NCBI GenBank assembly: GCA_946122785.1
Contig: CAMGYJ010000008.1
Location: forward strand, 25,073,475 to 25,137,474
Direction: 5' to 3'
Source of the DNA: Linum tenue
Lineage: Eukaryota > Streptophyta > Magnoliopsida > Malpighiales > Linaceae
DNA length: 64,000 nt
Shown: positions 46,428-57,091 of the stretch, piece after piece
Position numbering within the stretch: position 1 is the stretch's first letter
Layout: the number at the start of each line of letters is the position of its first letter
The notes under the pieces: generated by a model
The model's input: only the letters and a program-made list of their open reading frames with translations
Told to the model about the DNA's origin: nothing
Databases searched by the model: none
Made by a program: the position numbers and the translations under genes

Positions 46428-47672
46428 CTAAGTCCCCAGAAACTTGATCTTTGGTTTAGCAGTAGTTCCTTTAAAAAAGTAATCCACCAGTTGAGAAGGA
46501 ATATCTTCAGCTTCCACAATCAGCAACTCCAATCTCGTAAAGGGACAGGGTTGTTGTTCCAGAAACTCGAACAATTCACTCAGTGCCTACATAGAACAAA
46601 AAACCCAACTTAACATTCAAGGTAGAAGGAAGGAATCACTTACCATTCACAGCATTTACTTAGCAAAGTATACCTGAATGGTCCAGAGATGCAGCTTCAG
46701 AGATTTCACATTACGCAAACCTTGGAACAAGATGATCAAATCTTGCTCCACCTCGACCCGTTCCCAGTCATCTTCCATGTGACGGACATGAAATTGGATA
46801 CGAGCATGATCGAGGGAAGGAAGGCTTAAACTTGAGAAATGTAAGAGCGTCCAGTCATTCCAAAGACCGAAGAACCTGAGCTTCGGGGCAAATACTTCAA
46901 TGTCCGGACACATACGCCCAAGTTTAAGGCTAATCAAGTTCGACCCGGAGACCCTGAGGATCCCACAACTGGTGCAACCAGTCAAGACAAGGTTCTCCAG
47001 ACTTGGGAATTTAGAAAAAGGATCAAGATCCCCTTCAAAAGTGCAAAGCATTAGGCAGTTGTCTAAATGTAGGCTCGTCAGCAACCGAAAACCAGTCGAT
47101 TCATATCCCCTATCCAATGGGACGCCATTCAGTTCCAGAGTTTCGAAATTGGAATTCAAGATCGAGCCGAACAGCTCGAAGAATCTGAAAGCTCGATGAT
47201 CCCCATAGTCTTTCAAGCTAATCACCAAATGTTGAGTAGTCTGACCTGAAGCCGCAGCTTGGATTAGCCTAATCAACAGATCAGGGTCTCTGTCCTCCGA
47301 ACTCTCATCGTCGGAGTAGCTAACTTTGCGTGCATTGAGAGGATGGCGGAGAGACAAAACCTTGTCCACGCAGCTACGAAAACTCGAGTAATGCTGGAAA
47401 GAATCCCGACGAAGATCGAAGACAGGGACATGCTTCCACGTGGAGCTCCACGATCGGGACAATGCAGAGGTCTGAACGGCTGATTTGGTGTCCAGAAACG
47501 AAAGGATGTTATGAATAATGAAGTCTGGAAGCTGGCTTAACCTGTCTGCAGCATCATCGTCTTCTTCTTCTTCTTCTTCTTCTTCTTCTTCTTCTTCTTC
47601 TTCTTCTTCTTCTTCTTCTTCTTCTTCTTCTTCTTCAACAGTCCTTCTTCCAGCTTCCCCAAACTCACTCAT
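46428..47672 (-). CDS. F-box protein with leucine-rich-repeat-like region and poly-glutamate tract
   Basis: Probable substrate receptor of an SCF ubiquitin ligase. Two exons, 47672-46674 and 46586-46428, with a GT-AG intron, give 385 residues. The chosen start at 47672 gives MSEFGEAG; an upstream in-frame ATG at 47723 would add 17 residues. After 25 consecutive Glu codons come DDD and the F-box (about residues 44-85: RLSQLPDFIIHNILSFLDTKSAVQTSALSRSW). An LRR-like segment follows with LTSLHLDNC, FPSLENLVLTGC, LKLGRMCPDIEVF and LPSLDHARIQF. Exon 2 ends IPSQLVDYFFKG as in plant F-box/LRR proteins. The target is unknown. The gag-only retrotransposon sits about 110 bp beyond the stop codon and may lie in the 3' UTR. 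Confidence 0.85.
47562..47636 (+). repeat. Coding trinucleotide microsatellite (TTC)25
   Basis: Twenty-five uninterrupted TTC units on the plus strand, read as 25 GAA (Glu) codons in the F-box gene. Confidence 0.97.
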
Positions 47673-48132
47673 GGCGTTTTTGAAAGCAGGAAACAATTGC
47701 GAACCTATCACCACAAATAGCAAGGATCAGGAACGAACGCTAGAGGGTTAAAATGAATCACCATTTTCCACAAGGACTAGAAATATATGTTCCGATGAAT
47801 GCTACACTCTAGGGTTTCGCTGCAGATAAAGGGGATGGGGGATTTCAGTTAGGAGGGAGAATATGACTTAACTGTAAATAGTGGTTGTTCAGTGCAGCTA
47901 GGGAAGCGTGGGTGGCTCCTGACCGAGTTCCTGAATCCCGGCGGTGGAGGAGAGAGTCCACGGTGGAGGCGGCGGTGGTCAGCGACGATCGACGTTGGAG
48001 CAGAATCGAAGAGGAAAATAACTGGACGGTGAAGAGAGAGGGAGCAGAGGGGAGAGAGGAAGAAGGTAAAAGGCCAAAAGCACATAAGTGTCTCATCTAG
48101 CTCGCTGGCTCTTGAGACGCGGGAACAGTTTA

Positions 48133-48620
48133 GGAAAAAAATTCCAAAATACTCTAATTATTAAAAAAAATTCCTCAAATACAATACTTATAAATTTTTT
48201 TCTCAAAATACAGCAGTTTCAACATCATTGTCTTTGTCTTCGACAGTGATGAAGATCACCGCTTTAATCCAAAACGGGAAGGTATCACCGCTTTTGAGTA
48301 CAACGGGGAACACATCACTGCCTCGGACCACAACAGTGATTGCTTCACCGCCTCGGACAACAACAGTGATTGCTTCACCGCCTTGGACCACAACAGTGAT
48401 TACATCCTCGCCTTTCACAAAAAGGTGATAATTGATCGCCTCACCGCGTTTATGGGAAACGGTGAAAACATCGCCGTTGACCAAAACGGTGATAATTAAC
48501 CACGTTTTAGAACCCTGGTAGGTGGAAAAATTAGGTCACAGCGACCTAGCTATCACCGCTTTGGACAACAGCGATGATGTGTTCACCGCCATTGTCCAAA
48601 GCAGTGATTAGCTGCCATTT
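48133..48620 (+). repeat. Left TIR of MULE with ~30-bp subrepeats
   Basis: The outer 90 bp are AT-rich and paired with the right end. From 48240 there are tandem units near 30 bp such as AACAGTGATTGCTTCACCGC (repeated at about 48331 and 48361) with variants up to about 48610. Confidence 0.88.
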
Positions 48621-48799
48621 TTTCCTATAAATTCCGACGCCCACTTCCTTCCTGCTGCCTTACAGCAACCAAATACAACAACCCCTGTTTTTTTAGTCGA
48701 TTTCTCAGCTGGTTTGGAGTTGGTTTACTGCTCAAGAAACTCGTCGGATTCGGTATGTTAGAATTATGTATTGTTTACATTTTGATGTGTAAGTATTAT

Positions 48800-49120
48800 A
48801 TGTCTGTATTTAGTGAATTGCGGTTATTAGAAAATATGTTATGATATATTTAGATTAATTATGATATGATAGATGTTAGTTAGTTAGTACTGAATTTAGA
48901 TTAATTTGTTTAGTTTTCTCATGATAGATCGGGATTGAGTATGTTATAAGTATGTATTTTTTACATGTTGAGCTGTTAGTATGAATATGTCTGTATTTAG
49001 TGAATTGCGGTTATTGGAAAATATGTTATGATATATTTAGATTAATTATGATATGATAGATGTTAGTTAGTTAGTACTAAATTAGATTAATTTGTTTAGT
49101 TTTCTCATAATAGATCAATT
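48800..49120 (+). repeat. 187-bp tandem duplication upstream of MULE transposase
   Basis: TGTCTGTATTTAGTGAATTG at 48801 recurs at 48988 and the similarity extends through GATAGATGTTAGTTAGTTAG in both copies; AT-rich leader region. Confidence 0.85.
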
Positions 49121-49211
49121 AGTTGCATTTTATTATGGGTTTGGATGATATTGTTTTTGTATCCATAATGTACTAATTGTATACTATACTTAATTATTAT
49201 AAATTGCAGAC

Positions 49212-52103
49212 ATGGGTAAATTTAAGAAGTTTCGGCTTATTATTTGGTGGAATGGTCGGGTGACAAACTCGAACATTGGGATCGACTATGAAAATGGCGA
49301 ATCCAATATGCTTAAAATTGAGTCGAGATTCTCGTGGCAAGAACTCCATGACAAGTGTGCAGAAAGGACTTGTACGGGCGGGCAAAGGAGAGTTCGTCAA
49401 ATTACTTACCGGTATCCCAACATGAGTGCTGACGGAGTCATGTACGAAAAAGTTGTCATAAATGATGATGACGCGGTGAACATGATTATACAGTTCATAT
49501 CTGAGAACGGGTTGCGGCTTGCAGAGGTGTATGTCGAGACCGAGCCGGTCGGTGAAACTCATTCTCACCAGTATTCTTATGATGATGGTTTTGCAGGAGG
49601 GTATGGCTGGGGTGGTAGTTCAAGTAACTACGGAGCAGGTACTTCTGCAGGAGGGTATGGTTGGGGAGGTACTTCAAGCAACTACGGAGGAGGTAGTTCT
49701 GAAGGAGGTGTTGGGTGGGAAGAATACCTGCAACATGGTGGTGAGACTGCCGTCGATATCGTTCAGCCCGACGGTGATCAATGGCCTGCTTGGGGTCCAT
49801 AGTGGGGTGACATTGAAAACACCCTTCGATCTGGGCGTACTTCGCATGACCAAGAAGGCGATGCTGGTAACGATGACCATCCTGAGCCGAGCTATCCATT
49901 CGCCTCCAGTGACGATGAAAGTGAGGAAGATTTGAGATCAGTCAGTGAGGAGGAAGATACGGACGATATCGATGACAGTGAGGTGGCGTTCCGACAGGCA
50001 CCAACGCCTTACTACACAGAGGTTCCTGATCAATTTTTATATGGTCAGAAGTAGAACGATGCCCCTGACTTTCGGCCCATGCCTGTGTATAATCCGACTG
50101 CTAATTTGGAAGTGGGTATGGCGTTCACTTCGAAAGCCGATGTGCAAGACGCTTTTAGCGAAGAAGCCATGCGGCGTAACTTCGAATGGAATGTAAAATA
50201 TTCTGACAAGGGACAACTGCATGTCATTTGTAAGAATGCTGGAGAGGGTTGTATGTGGCAACTTCGTGCTGCATATATGAAGAGAAAGGGCGTCTGGGTC
50301 ATGCGGACAGTAGAGAACAACCACATATGCTCCTCAACCATACTTTCACAGGATCACCGGCAACTGAAAGCAAAAAAAGTGGCAAGAACCATTAAGCACC
50401 TTATCGAGGCACAACCAGATATCAAGATAAAAGCTATCATGGCGGAGGTGAAGGATCGACACTCCTACACCATAAGGTATAAGAAGGCGTGGCATGGGAA
50501 GCAGAAGGCCATGGCTGAGGTCTACGGTGATTGGGAAGACTCGTATGCTTTACTCCCCAGACTAATGTCCGCAATGGAGGAGTCCAACCCTGGGACGGTT
50601 TTCTTGCCGTGGTACAACAACGTAGAAACTGAAGATCAAGTTCGAGTACAGAACGAGTTGATGTTTCATCGTCTGTTCTGGACATTCAAGCCATGCATTG
50701 ACGGGTTTCCCTTCTGTATGCCAGTGATTCAGGTATATTACGGACTCAAAATATTGTACTATTTCATTACTTTACTAATTTCAATTTTTACTAACTCATT
50801 ATTCATTTTAACAGGTTGATGGAACTTTTCTTACTGGGAAGTATAAATGAACTCTTCTTATTGCCACTGGGGTTGATGGAAATTTAAGTATTTTTCCCTT
50901 AGCATTTGCATTAGTTGAAGGGGAGAACAACCTAAGTTGGGCATGGTTCTTTGACCAGCTACACGCCCACGTCACACAAAGAATGGGTATTACAATTATA
51001 TCGGATCGACATGCCGAGATTAAACACGCCGTCCGTGGTTTCCCCGACGAATGGGGATGGACATGGCGCTGGTGTATTCGTCACTTCCTAGCCAATTTCC
51101 AACACAAATTTGGCAAGAAGAAAGACATAAGAGATCAATTGTGGAGTGCAGGTAGTAATGTAATTCAGTGCTTGTTCATGGTTTATTGTTCAAATGAAAT
51201 TTCTTATGGCTTAATTATTAATTCTCCGGTCTTGTAGCGGTTGCACATCAACAAAAAAAGTACGAGCAGAAGATGAAGACGATCCGTCAAATACACCGGG
51301 CGGGAGCAGTATGGGCAGAAGGTCAAGATCTGCACATGTGGACATTTCACATGGACAACGGGGCTAGATTCGGAATTGCAACTACCAACCATGGCGAGAG
51401 CATAAATGGAGTCTACAAGGGCATTAGGGCAATGCCTGTATCTGTCCTAGTGGAGATGACATACTGGAAGGTAAACGAGTGGTTTGTGAAGAGACGGGAT
51501 GCTGCTATAGGGAGGGAGCGTGCTGGTCATTCAATAGCTAAGCATATATTTGATGGCATGCAGAAGATCGAAGAGAAATCAGGTAAGCACAGAGTTGTTC
51601 TGTTCAACCGCAATGAAGGTATTTTTGCTGTGCAAACAGGTATCTGGGGTGGAGGAAGACGTGGGCATAATCGTCAATCTGTTACTCTACACGTAGAAAC
51701 TCGCACCGGAGAGTGTACATGCCAAAAGTATCAAAACAGAAGAGTACCTTGTTCACATGCAATGGCAGTAGCTAAGTCGATAACCCTCAACGCTTACAGT
51801 TTGGTTAGTCCTTACTACACGGAACAGGCGATCAGGAACTCCTACTCGTCAAGTTTCAGCCCCCTGCCGGATGAAGCTTATTGGCCTGTAGACAATGGGA
51901 AGTTGATTATCCCACCGTTGCACTTAAAGCGCACCAAAGGTCGTCCTAGGACCGAAAGGATTCACAATGAAATGGACCAATCACAACGTGCCCGACGGGG
52001 TCCAAAGCGTTGCTCAAAGTGCAGACAACCGGGTCATGACAAGAGGCGTTGCCCAGGTCCACCTCTAGAGCAAGATTCGGGGCCAATTCCGAACCAACCT
52101 TGA
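49212..52103 (+). pseudogene. MULE transposase (mudrA-like), three premature stops
   Basis: DDE transposase of the Mutator superfamily, probably three exons: 49212-50732, 50815-51151 and 51238-52103, with GT-AG introns and consistent phases, about 907 codons. Order of domains: N-terminal ubiquitin-like/PB1-type region (residues 1-105), Gly/Tyr/Ser-rich linker, MuDR DNA-binding region (NLEVGMAFTSKADVQDAF, FEWNVKYSDKGQLHVIC), catalytic core (VDGTFLTG, then IISDRHAEI), SWIM zinc finger (CTCQKYQNRRVPCSHAMA) and a C-terminal CCHC knuckle (CSKCRQPGHDKRRCPGP). In-frame stops occur at 49800-49802 (TAG), 50052-50054 (TAG) and 50848-50850 (TGA, where a Gly is usual after GKYK). No frameshift was seen. 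Active protein is therefore not expected. Confidence 0.9.
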
Positions 52104-52199
52104 TGCTGCTGTTGTTCACTTCCTTGTTTTAATCTTGTTGAGTAATTTTCGTTGTTGTGATGTTTAATTTGGACTACTTGTTTTAATCTTGTTGAGTGA

Positions 52200-52433
52200 T
52201 TGTAATAAAGGGCGTTTGTTGTTCATTTTGGTAGAACATGGGGGGTAAACTAAGCAAACCCAAACCAAATTTAGACAACATAGATAGTTCATGGAAAACA
52301 ACACAATCCGAAACCAAATTTAGAAACATAGGTAGTTCATGGAAAACAACACAAACCCAAACCAAATTTAGAAACATAGATAGTTCATGGAAAACAACAC
52401 AAGACCAAACTAAATTAGAACGGCATAGATAGT
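52200..52433 (+). repeat. ~48-bp tandem repeats between the convergent MULE genes
   Basis: Units with ACCAAATTTAGAAACATAGA and TAGTTCATGGAAAACAACAC start near 52264, 52313, 52361 and 52404. They end at the stop codon of the PMD gene, so they probably lie in the overlapping 3' ends of both transcripts. Confidence 0.85.
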
Positions 52434-55287
52434 TCACTGGTTGTCTTCATTTCCCTCCACTTCCCCTTCTCTTCCTCTTCCTCTTCCTCCACTACCTCCT
52501 CGGCCCCTTCTTCCGCCCTCTCTACCTCCTCCTTCTTCACGAGCCCGCTGGACAACTGCGCGCGGATTCCTCTTAACCCGACCACCCAACGGAGTGTAGA
52601 TAGGTGGTGGGGGTGGAGGTTGCTGAGATGGACCAGAAGCGTGGTAGAAAGTTGATGATGTATGTTGTTGTTGCGGGGTCTGATACTGAGTAGTTTGTTG
52701 CTGATGGTGGTAGTGAGGGGTGCCTTGGGTGAACATGTCATGCTCCTGAGTCGGGGCATAGCTTGACGACCATCCGGTGCCCTCAGTACTAGTAGCCCAC
52801 TCACAATGTGGCCATGGTTCAGGAAGTTGAGTTTGCTGAGACGGACGAAGCTCTTCAATGTGTTCTCTCACCCTTCTTCTGCTCCTCCGTGGGGGCTCTT
52901 GTGGGGGCACGATCCTCTCATCAGCACGGAATGAAGGTCGGGCCGGAGCAGGCACTGGAGGGTATAATATGACATCCCTCCTTTGCTCTCTGGTACAACA
53001 GAGCAGGTTGTTGAAAAGCCTGCGCAAAAAAGATGTCTTCCGCTCATCCATGGTGGGTGCACTCTCGACGGTGTGCTTCGCATGCTCCAAACCGTCAACC
53101 TAATAAATTGTTGTACAAAATTAACTAACATTAAATCTAATAATGATTTCTATCATCTAATAATGTTAATTAACATTCTAGCTAATATAGGCATGTAATC
53201 ATACTACAAAAATTAAAACAAATAGGCCAAAAATGGAATTCACTTACCACTGCGCCCCAAACAGCACCTTGCTTTGACACCCATCTTAGCGTGAAGTTCC
53301 GATACCACCGCATGTAGCCATCGTGGTACCCCATTGGCCTCGTCTCCGGCACCCCTTGTACAACCCACTGATTTCTATTCTCCCATATGTTGATGTAGAA
53401 TTCATGCTTGCGGGTCCAATCCTTTTTGGTGTAGCGTAGGTCAATGGCGTGGAGCTCCCTGAACCCTTGAGGTGGGGATGCTGGAATTGGTTGCTCCAAT
53501 CGATATTGCCTCAAAGATCGATCGGGCAGGTGCCATTCCACCATGTGCCAGCAGATTAAGGGCACCTTGCACAACCATGTCTCTTCATCCTCAGGATGTC
53601 TAAGACGATGCAACTCAACCACTTCATTTGGATATGGATCCCATACCGCCTACAATCATTATAGTCATGGAATTAATAAAAATTATATCCACTCCACCTA
53701 AAAAATTGAAAATCATTAAATTTTATATTTTTACCTGGTTCCACCAAGGCTTATCAAATTTAGCACGATAAAACAGTAAAGAGTGTTCGGGCTGGTGGTC
53801 GTTTGTATTTGCTCCGATCCACCTAATTAAGCAAAAGTACGTATATAAGCAATTTTTAAAGCATAGATGTTTACTTGTTAAGTATGATTGTATGGAAGCA
53901 TCTAAATTGAACTAAAATTCCTTACTTGGCAATAATCTAAATAAGCTAAATACGATTTGGTTAGAATAAATCTGCTTACTTGGAAGATATCTAAATTCAC
54001 TAAAATACTATAATTGTAGACTTAAAATGTCTCTAAATTCGCTTAGATAGTTCACTAGCTTAGTTCACTAAAATACTATAATTGCACACTTAAAATGTCA
54101 CTAAATTCGCTTACTTGGAATAGATCTAAATTCACCTAACTAGCTACCATTGCATATCTAAAATAAATTCAAATTAAATTGAACTTACTTGAAACCATAT
54201 GGGGGATTTGCTACAAATCGTAGCTCATCATCTGGCAACCAGAATTCCCGAGGGTCTCGAGGTGCGAGAAACGGAAGATGCTCCCATGCCCAGAGCTGGA
54301 GTATGAACATCGCACCACCAGCTTGTTTCGCTCCCAACTTCGAGCAAGTACACAACTCTGGGTAGATCCCATTCAAGACGGCCGACCCCCAGCTTTTTTG
54401 CCCGATCTCGTCCCAGTCACCGAGGAGCATATTTAACCACATGCCTTGTATCCACCGGTTTGACTTGTCGGGGAACAGAAACCCACCAACCAAGCCAATT
54501 AGGTAGACACGTGCATACCGCTCCACCTGATCTTCAGGAGTATCCGGGCCTATATTAACCTCCATCTGGATGTGGTCAACAAGCCACGGGATCGATACTT
54601 GCCCCACATTCAGTGGTGGATGCCCCTGACCTTCGACGGGCGTGGTGGTCGGCATGTTGAACCCCAAACGTTGTTGAATCAATGGCCCCCAACCATCTTC
54701 TGGTTTTCTCGAGTTGTCGATGATGGCATCTCCAGTGATCGGGAGCCCGGTGAGGATGGCAACATCTTTGAGGGTGATCGTCATTTCACCCTCGGGAAAG
54801 TGGAAGGTATGCAGCTCGGGGCGCCATCGCTCTGCCATTGCCGTCAGCAGATCATTGTCAATATCAAGCCTCATAAAGTGCCTCAGCATGTGCAATCCCG
54901 TCCTCTCTAGATAGGGCTGCAGTCGATCATTCCAACGGGGCAATCGACATGTCCCTCGATGACTGATGAGAATAAGTGATTCCTACAAAACAAAAAACAC
55001 AATATTGTCAGTCAATAGAAAGAAAAATAAAAACTTTAAAACTATTGAAATAATTTTAGTGTGTCTACCGGATTATTGTTCCAAATTGAACGGGAGCGAT
55101 GTTGATCTTGCCCGGTTAAATACCTTCGATCCCTTGGGCCAGGATCGATATACAATCTAGGGTCGTATATCTCAGCACCCATCTATAAAAAAATATGAAA
55201 TCAAATCAATTTAAATTTTAGCACCCATGTAACAAAATCACAAAAGAATAAAATAAATTTACGTACTCTCAAAGCCTCTTCGTCCAT
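52434..55287 (-). CDS. Plant mobile domain (PMD) protein encoded inside MULE
   Basis: Related to the MAIN/MAIL1 family, which in Arabidopsis works with phosphatase PP7L in gene expression and transposon silencing; PMD domains are also known from transposons. Six exons: 55287-55267, 55182-55069, 54982-54189, 53822-53735, 53649-53248 and 53099-52434, all GT-AG with phases that add up to 694 residues and no stop. N-terminal YIDPGPRDRRYLTGQDQHRS is followed by the PMD core: RHFMRLDIDNDLLTAMAERW, TFHFPEGEMTITLKDVAILT and GLPITGDAI. Further PMD blocks are ARVYLIGLVGGFLFPDKSNR, MFILQLWAWEHLPFLAPR and, in exon 5, RLRHPEDEETWLCKVPLICW. The last exon is Gln/Pro-rich, then Arg/Gly-rich, suggesting nucleic-acid binding. 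It is convergent with the transposase gene, echoing the mudrA/mudrB layout of maize MuDR. Confidence 0.88.
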
Positions 55288-55509
55288 TTTTTGCCGAAAA
55301 GCTAGCGAGAGTATCGACAAAAAACAAAAACTCTAGTAATTCTTTCTGATGCGGAAGATCGGACTTAGCCGCAACCACAGAGCATACTTAGAACGAAACT
55401 AGAGTGAAGTAATGGAGGGAGCAAGAAGTATAAAATTTGGTGGTGTGGTTTGGAATGGGGGGAGTGGTATTTATAGGGGGAAGGGAGGGGAAAGAGGCGC
55501 TGGAAATTT

Positions 55510-56063
55510 AAAGCGGCCAATCACCGCTTTCCTCGGCTGCAGTGACAACACCGCTCCAGTCAAAGGCGATGATGGGCGGATCGCTGACGTGGCGAGGCGT
55601 GAGGCGTCGGATCGTGGAGAAAAACCACAATCCGTGCCTCACCGCATCCAACGGCAGCGGTGAAGGGCGCGGATGGCTGACGTGGCGGGGCGGGGCTATC
55701 ACCGCTTTCGTCTTAGGCGGTGAAGTCCCCGCTCCTCGCCACGTCAGCGATCCGCGCCAACTTCACGGTTTTGCCCATCAACGGTGATAAAGGCTTCACC
55801 GTTTGTCTCATCAACGGTCAAGCTATCACCGCGTTTGTTTAGGGCGGTGATAGCTTCACCGTTTTGGACCAAAACGGTGATAGCATCACTGTTGTTGTCT
55901 AAAGCGGTGATGCTATCACCGTTTTGGTCCAAAACGGTGATAGCCATCACTGTCTTGGTCTACAACAGTGATGTTGAAACTGCTGTATTTTGGGAAAAAA
56001 GTTTATAAGTATTGTATTTGAGGAATTTTTTTTTAATAATTAGAGTATTTTGGGATTTTTTCC
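55510..56063 (-). repeat. Right TIR of MULE with ~30-bp subrepeats
   Basis: Inverse of the left end. Repeats of GGTGATAGCATCACTG / AAAACGGTGATAGC type at 55790-55975, plus a GC-rich subterminal stretch at 55540-55750 not matched on the left. Confidence 0.85.
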
Positions 56064-56648
56064 AACAGTTTATAGGAAGAAATCATAAATGGGTTTCTAC
56101 TTTCTAGTATTGTTATTTGTCGAAATTACTATTTGTTCCTCATAAATTTTGTGAAAAAATGTCAATTTTTTTTCTTTTTAATTTGTTTGCAAAGTAGATT
56201 TAAGTAAAATAAAATTCCAACAACACAATTTTTTTCATAAAAAAAAATATATTTAGGCAAATAAATCATCGGCATAGAAAATGATAAGTAAAAGGAAAGG
56301 TAAAAAAAATTGATTTTCCGACGAAAAAGAGATTTTCCGGCAACCAGTGCATTGTTCGATAGTTGGAGTCAGACCGGTCAAGACCATCTGACCATGTGTT
56401 TCGGACCATACTCAGTGTCGTTTGGTAACCGTCGTTAACTATTAGAAACCAATTAACACTATTTTTGTTTGTTTATAATTTTATACAATGATATTATATT
56501 GAATAGTTATATATGTATGTATGTATGTTGAATAATTATTATATAAATAAATCATGAATAATTAAAAGTCATCATAAATATTATAAAAGTTAATGGGTAA
56601 TTACAAGTTCTAATTAATTCAAATTAGGTCTAATCCTACTCTAAATGG

Positions 56649-57081
56649 TAGAGGTGACAATTAGAATCCAAATCCATGAATCCAATCCAATCCATCCATC
56701 AAAATATCCACCTAATCAAATCCATTTGATCCAAATCCAATTGGATTGGTGGATTCATGGATCAATCCATGGATCCAAATGGCAAATTATGATTTGGTAC
56801 CTATATTTTGTATATTTTACATTTTGGTACCTAAAATTTATATTTTTATACAAAAAATATCATTGGTAAATTACATTTTGGTACCTAAAAATTTTCATTA
56901 TGACATTTTAGTACCAAAACTTTTCACATTTTACATTGTGGTCCAAACCTTGGATGTCATTTGGATTTATGGATCAATCCACCAATCCATTGGATCCAAT
57001 CCATTGGATCCAATCCATTTAATCCATGGATCCACCAATCCAATCCACGAATCCACGAATCCGATCCAATTGCCACCTCTA
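56649..57081. mobile_element. hAT-type MITE, TAGAGGTGGCAAT family, copy 3
   Basis: 433-bp element starting TAGAGGTGACAATTAGAATC and ending CAATTGCCACCTCTA. The interior is closely similar to copy 2 (outside its nested insertion). No convincing 8-bp duplication is visible, so flanks have decayed or rearranged. Confidence 0.83.
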
Positions 57082-57091
57082 GTTAACTGTT

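Larger units (their letters stand above)
48124..56072. mobile_element. Mutator-like transposable element (MULE) carrying a PMD gene
   Basis: Complete 7,931-bp element (48133-56063) flanked by the perfect 9-bp target duplication AACAGTTTA (48124-48132, 56064-56072). Long inverted ends begin GGAAAAAAATTCCAAAATAC on the left and the near-identical complement on the right. They continue through TCAAATACAATACTTATAAA and AATACAGCAGTTTCAACATC, then into tandem repeats with CACCG and CAGTGAT cores. Inside are a plus-strand transposase gene (49212-52103, broken) and a minus-strand plant-mobile-domain gene (55287-52434, intact), tail to tail. Confidence 0.96.
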
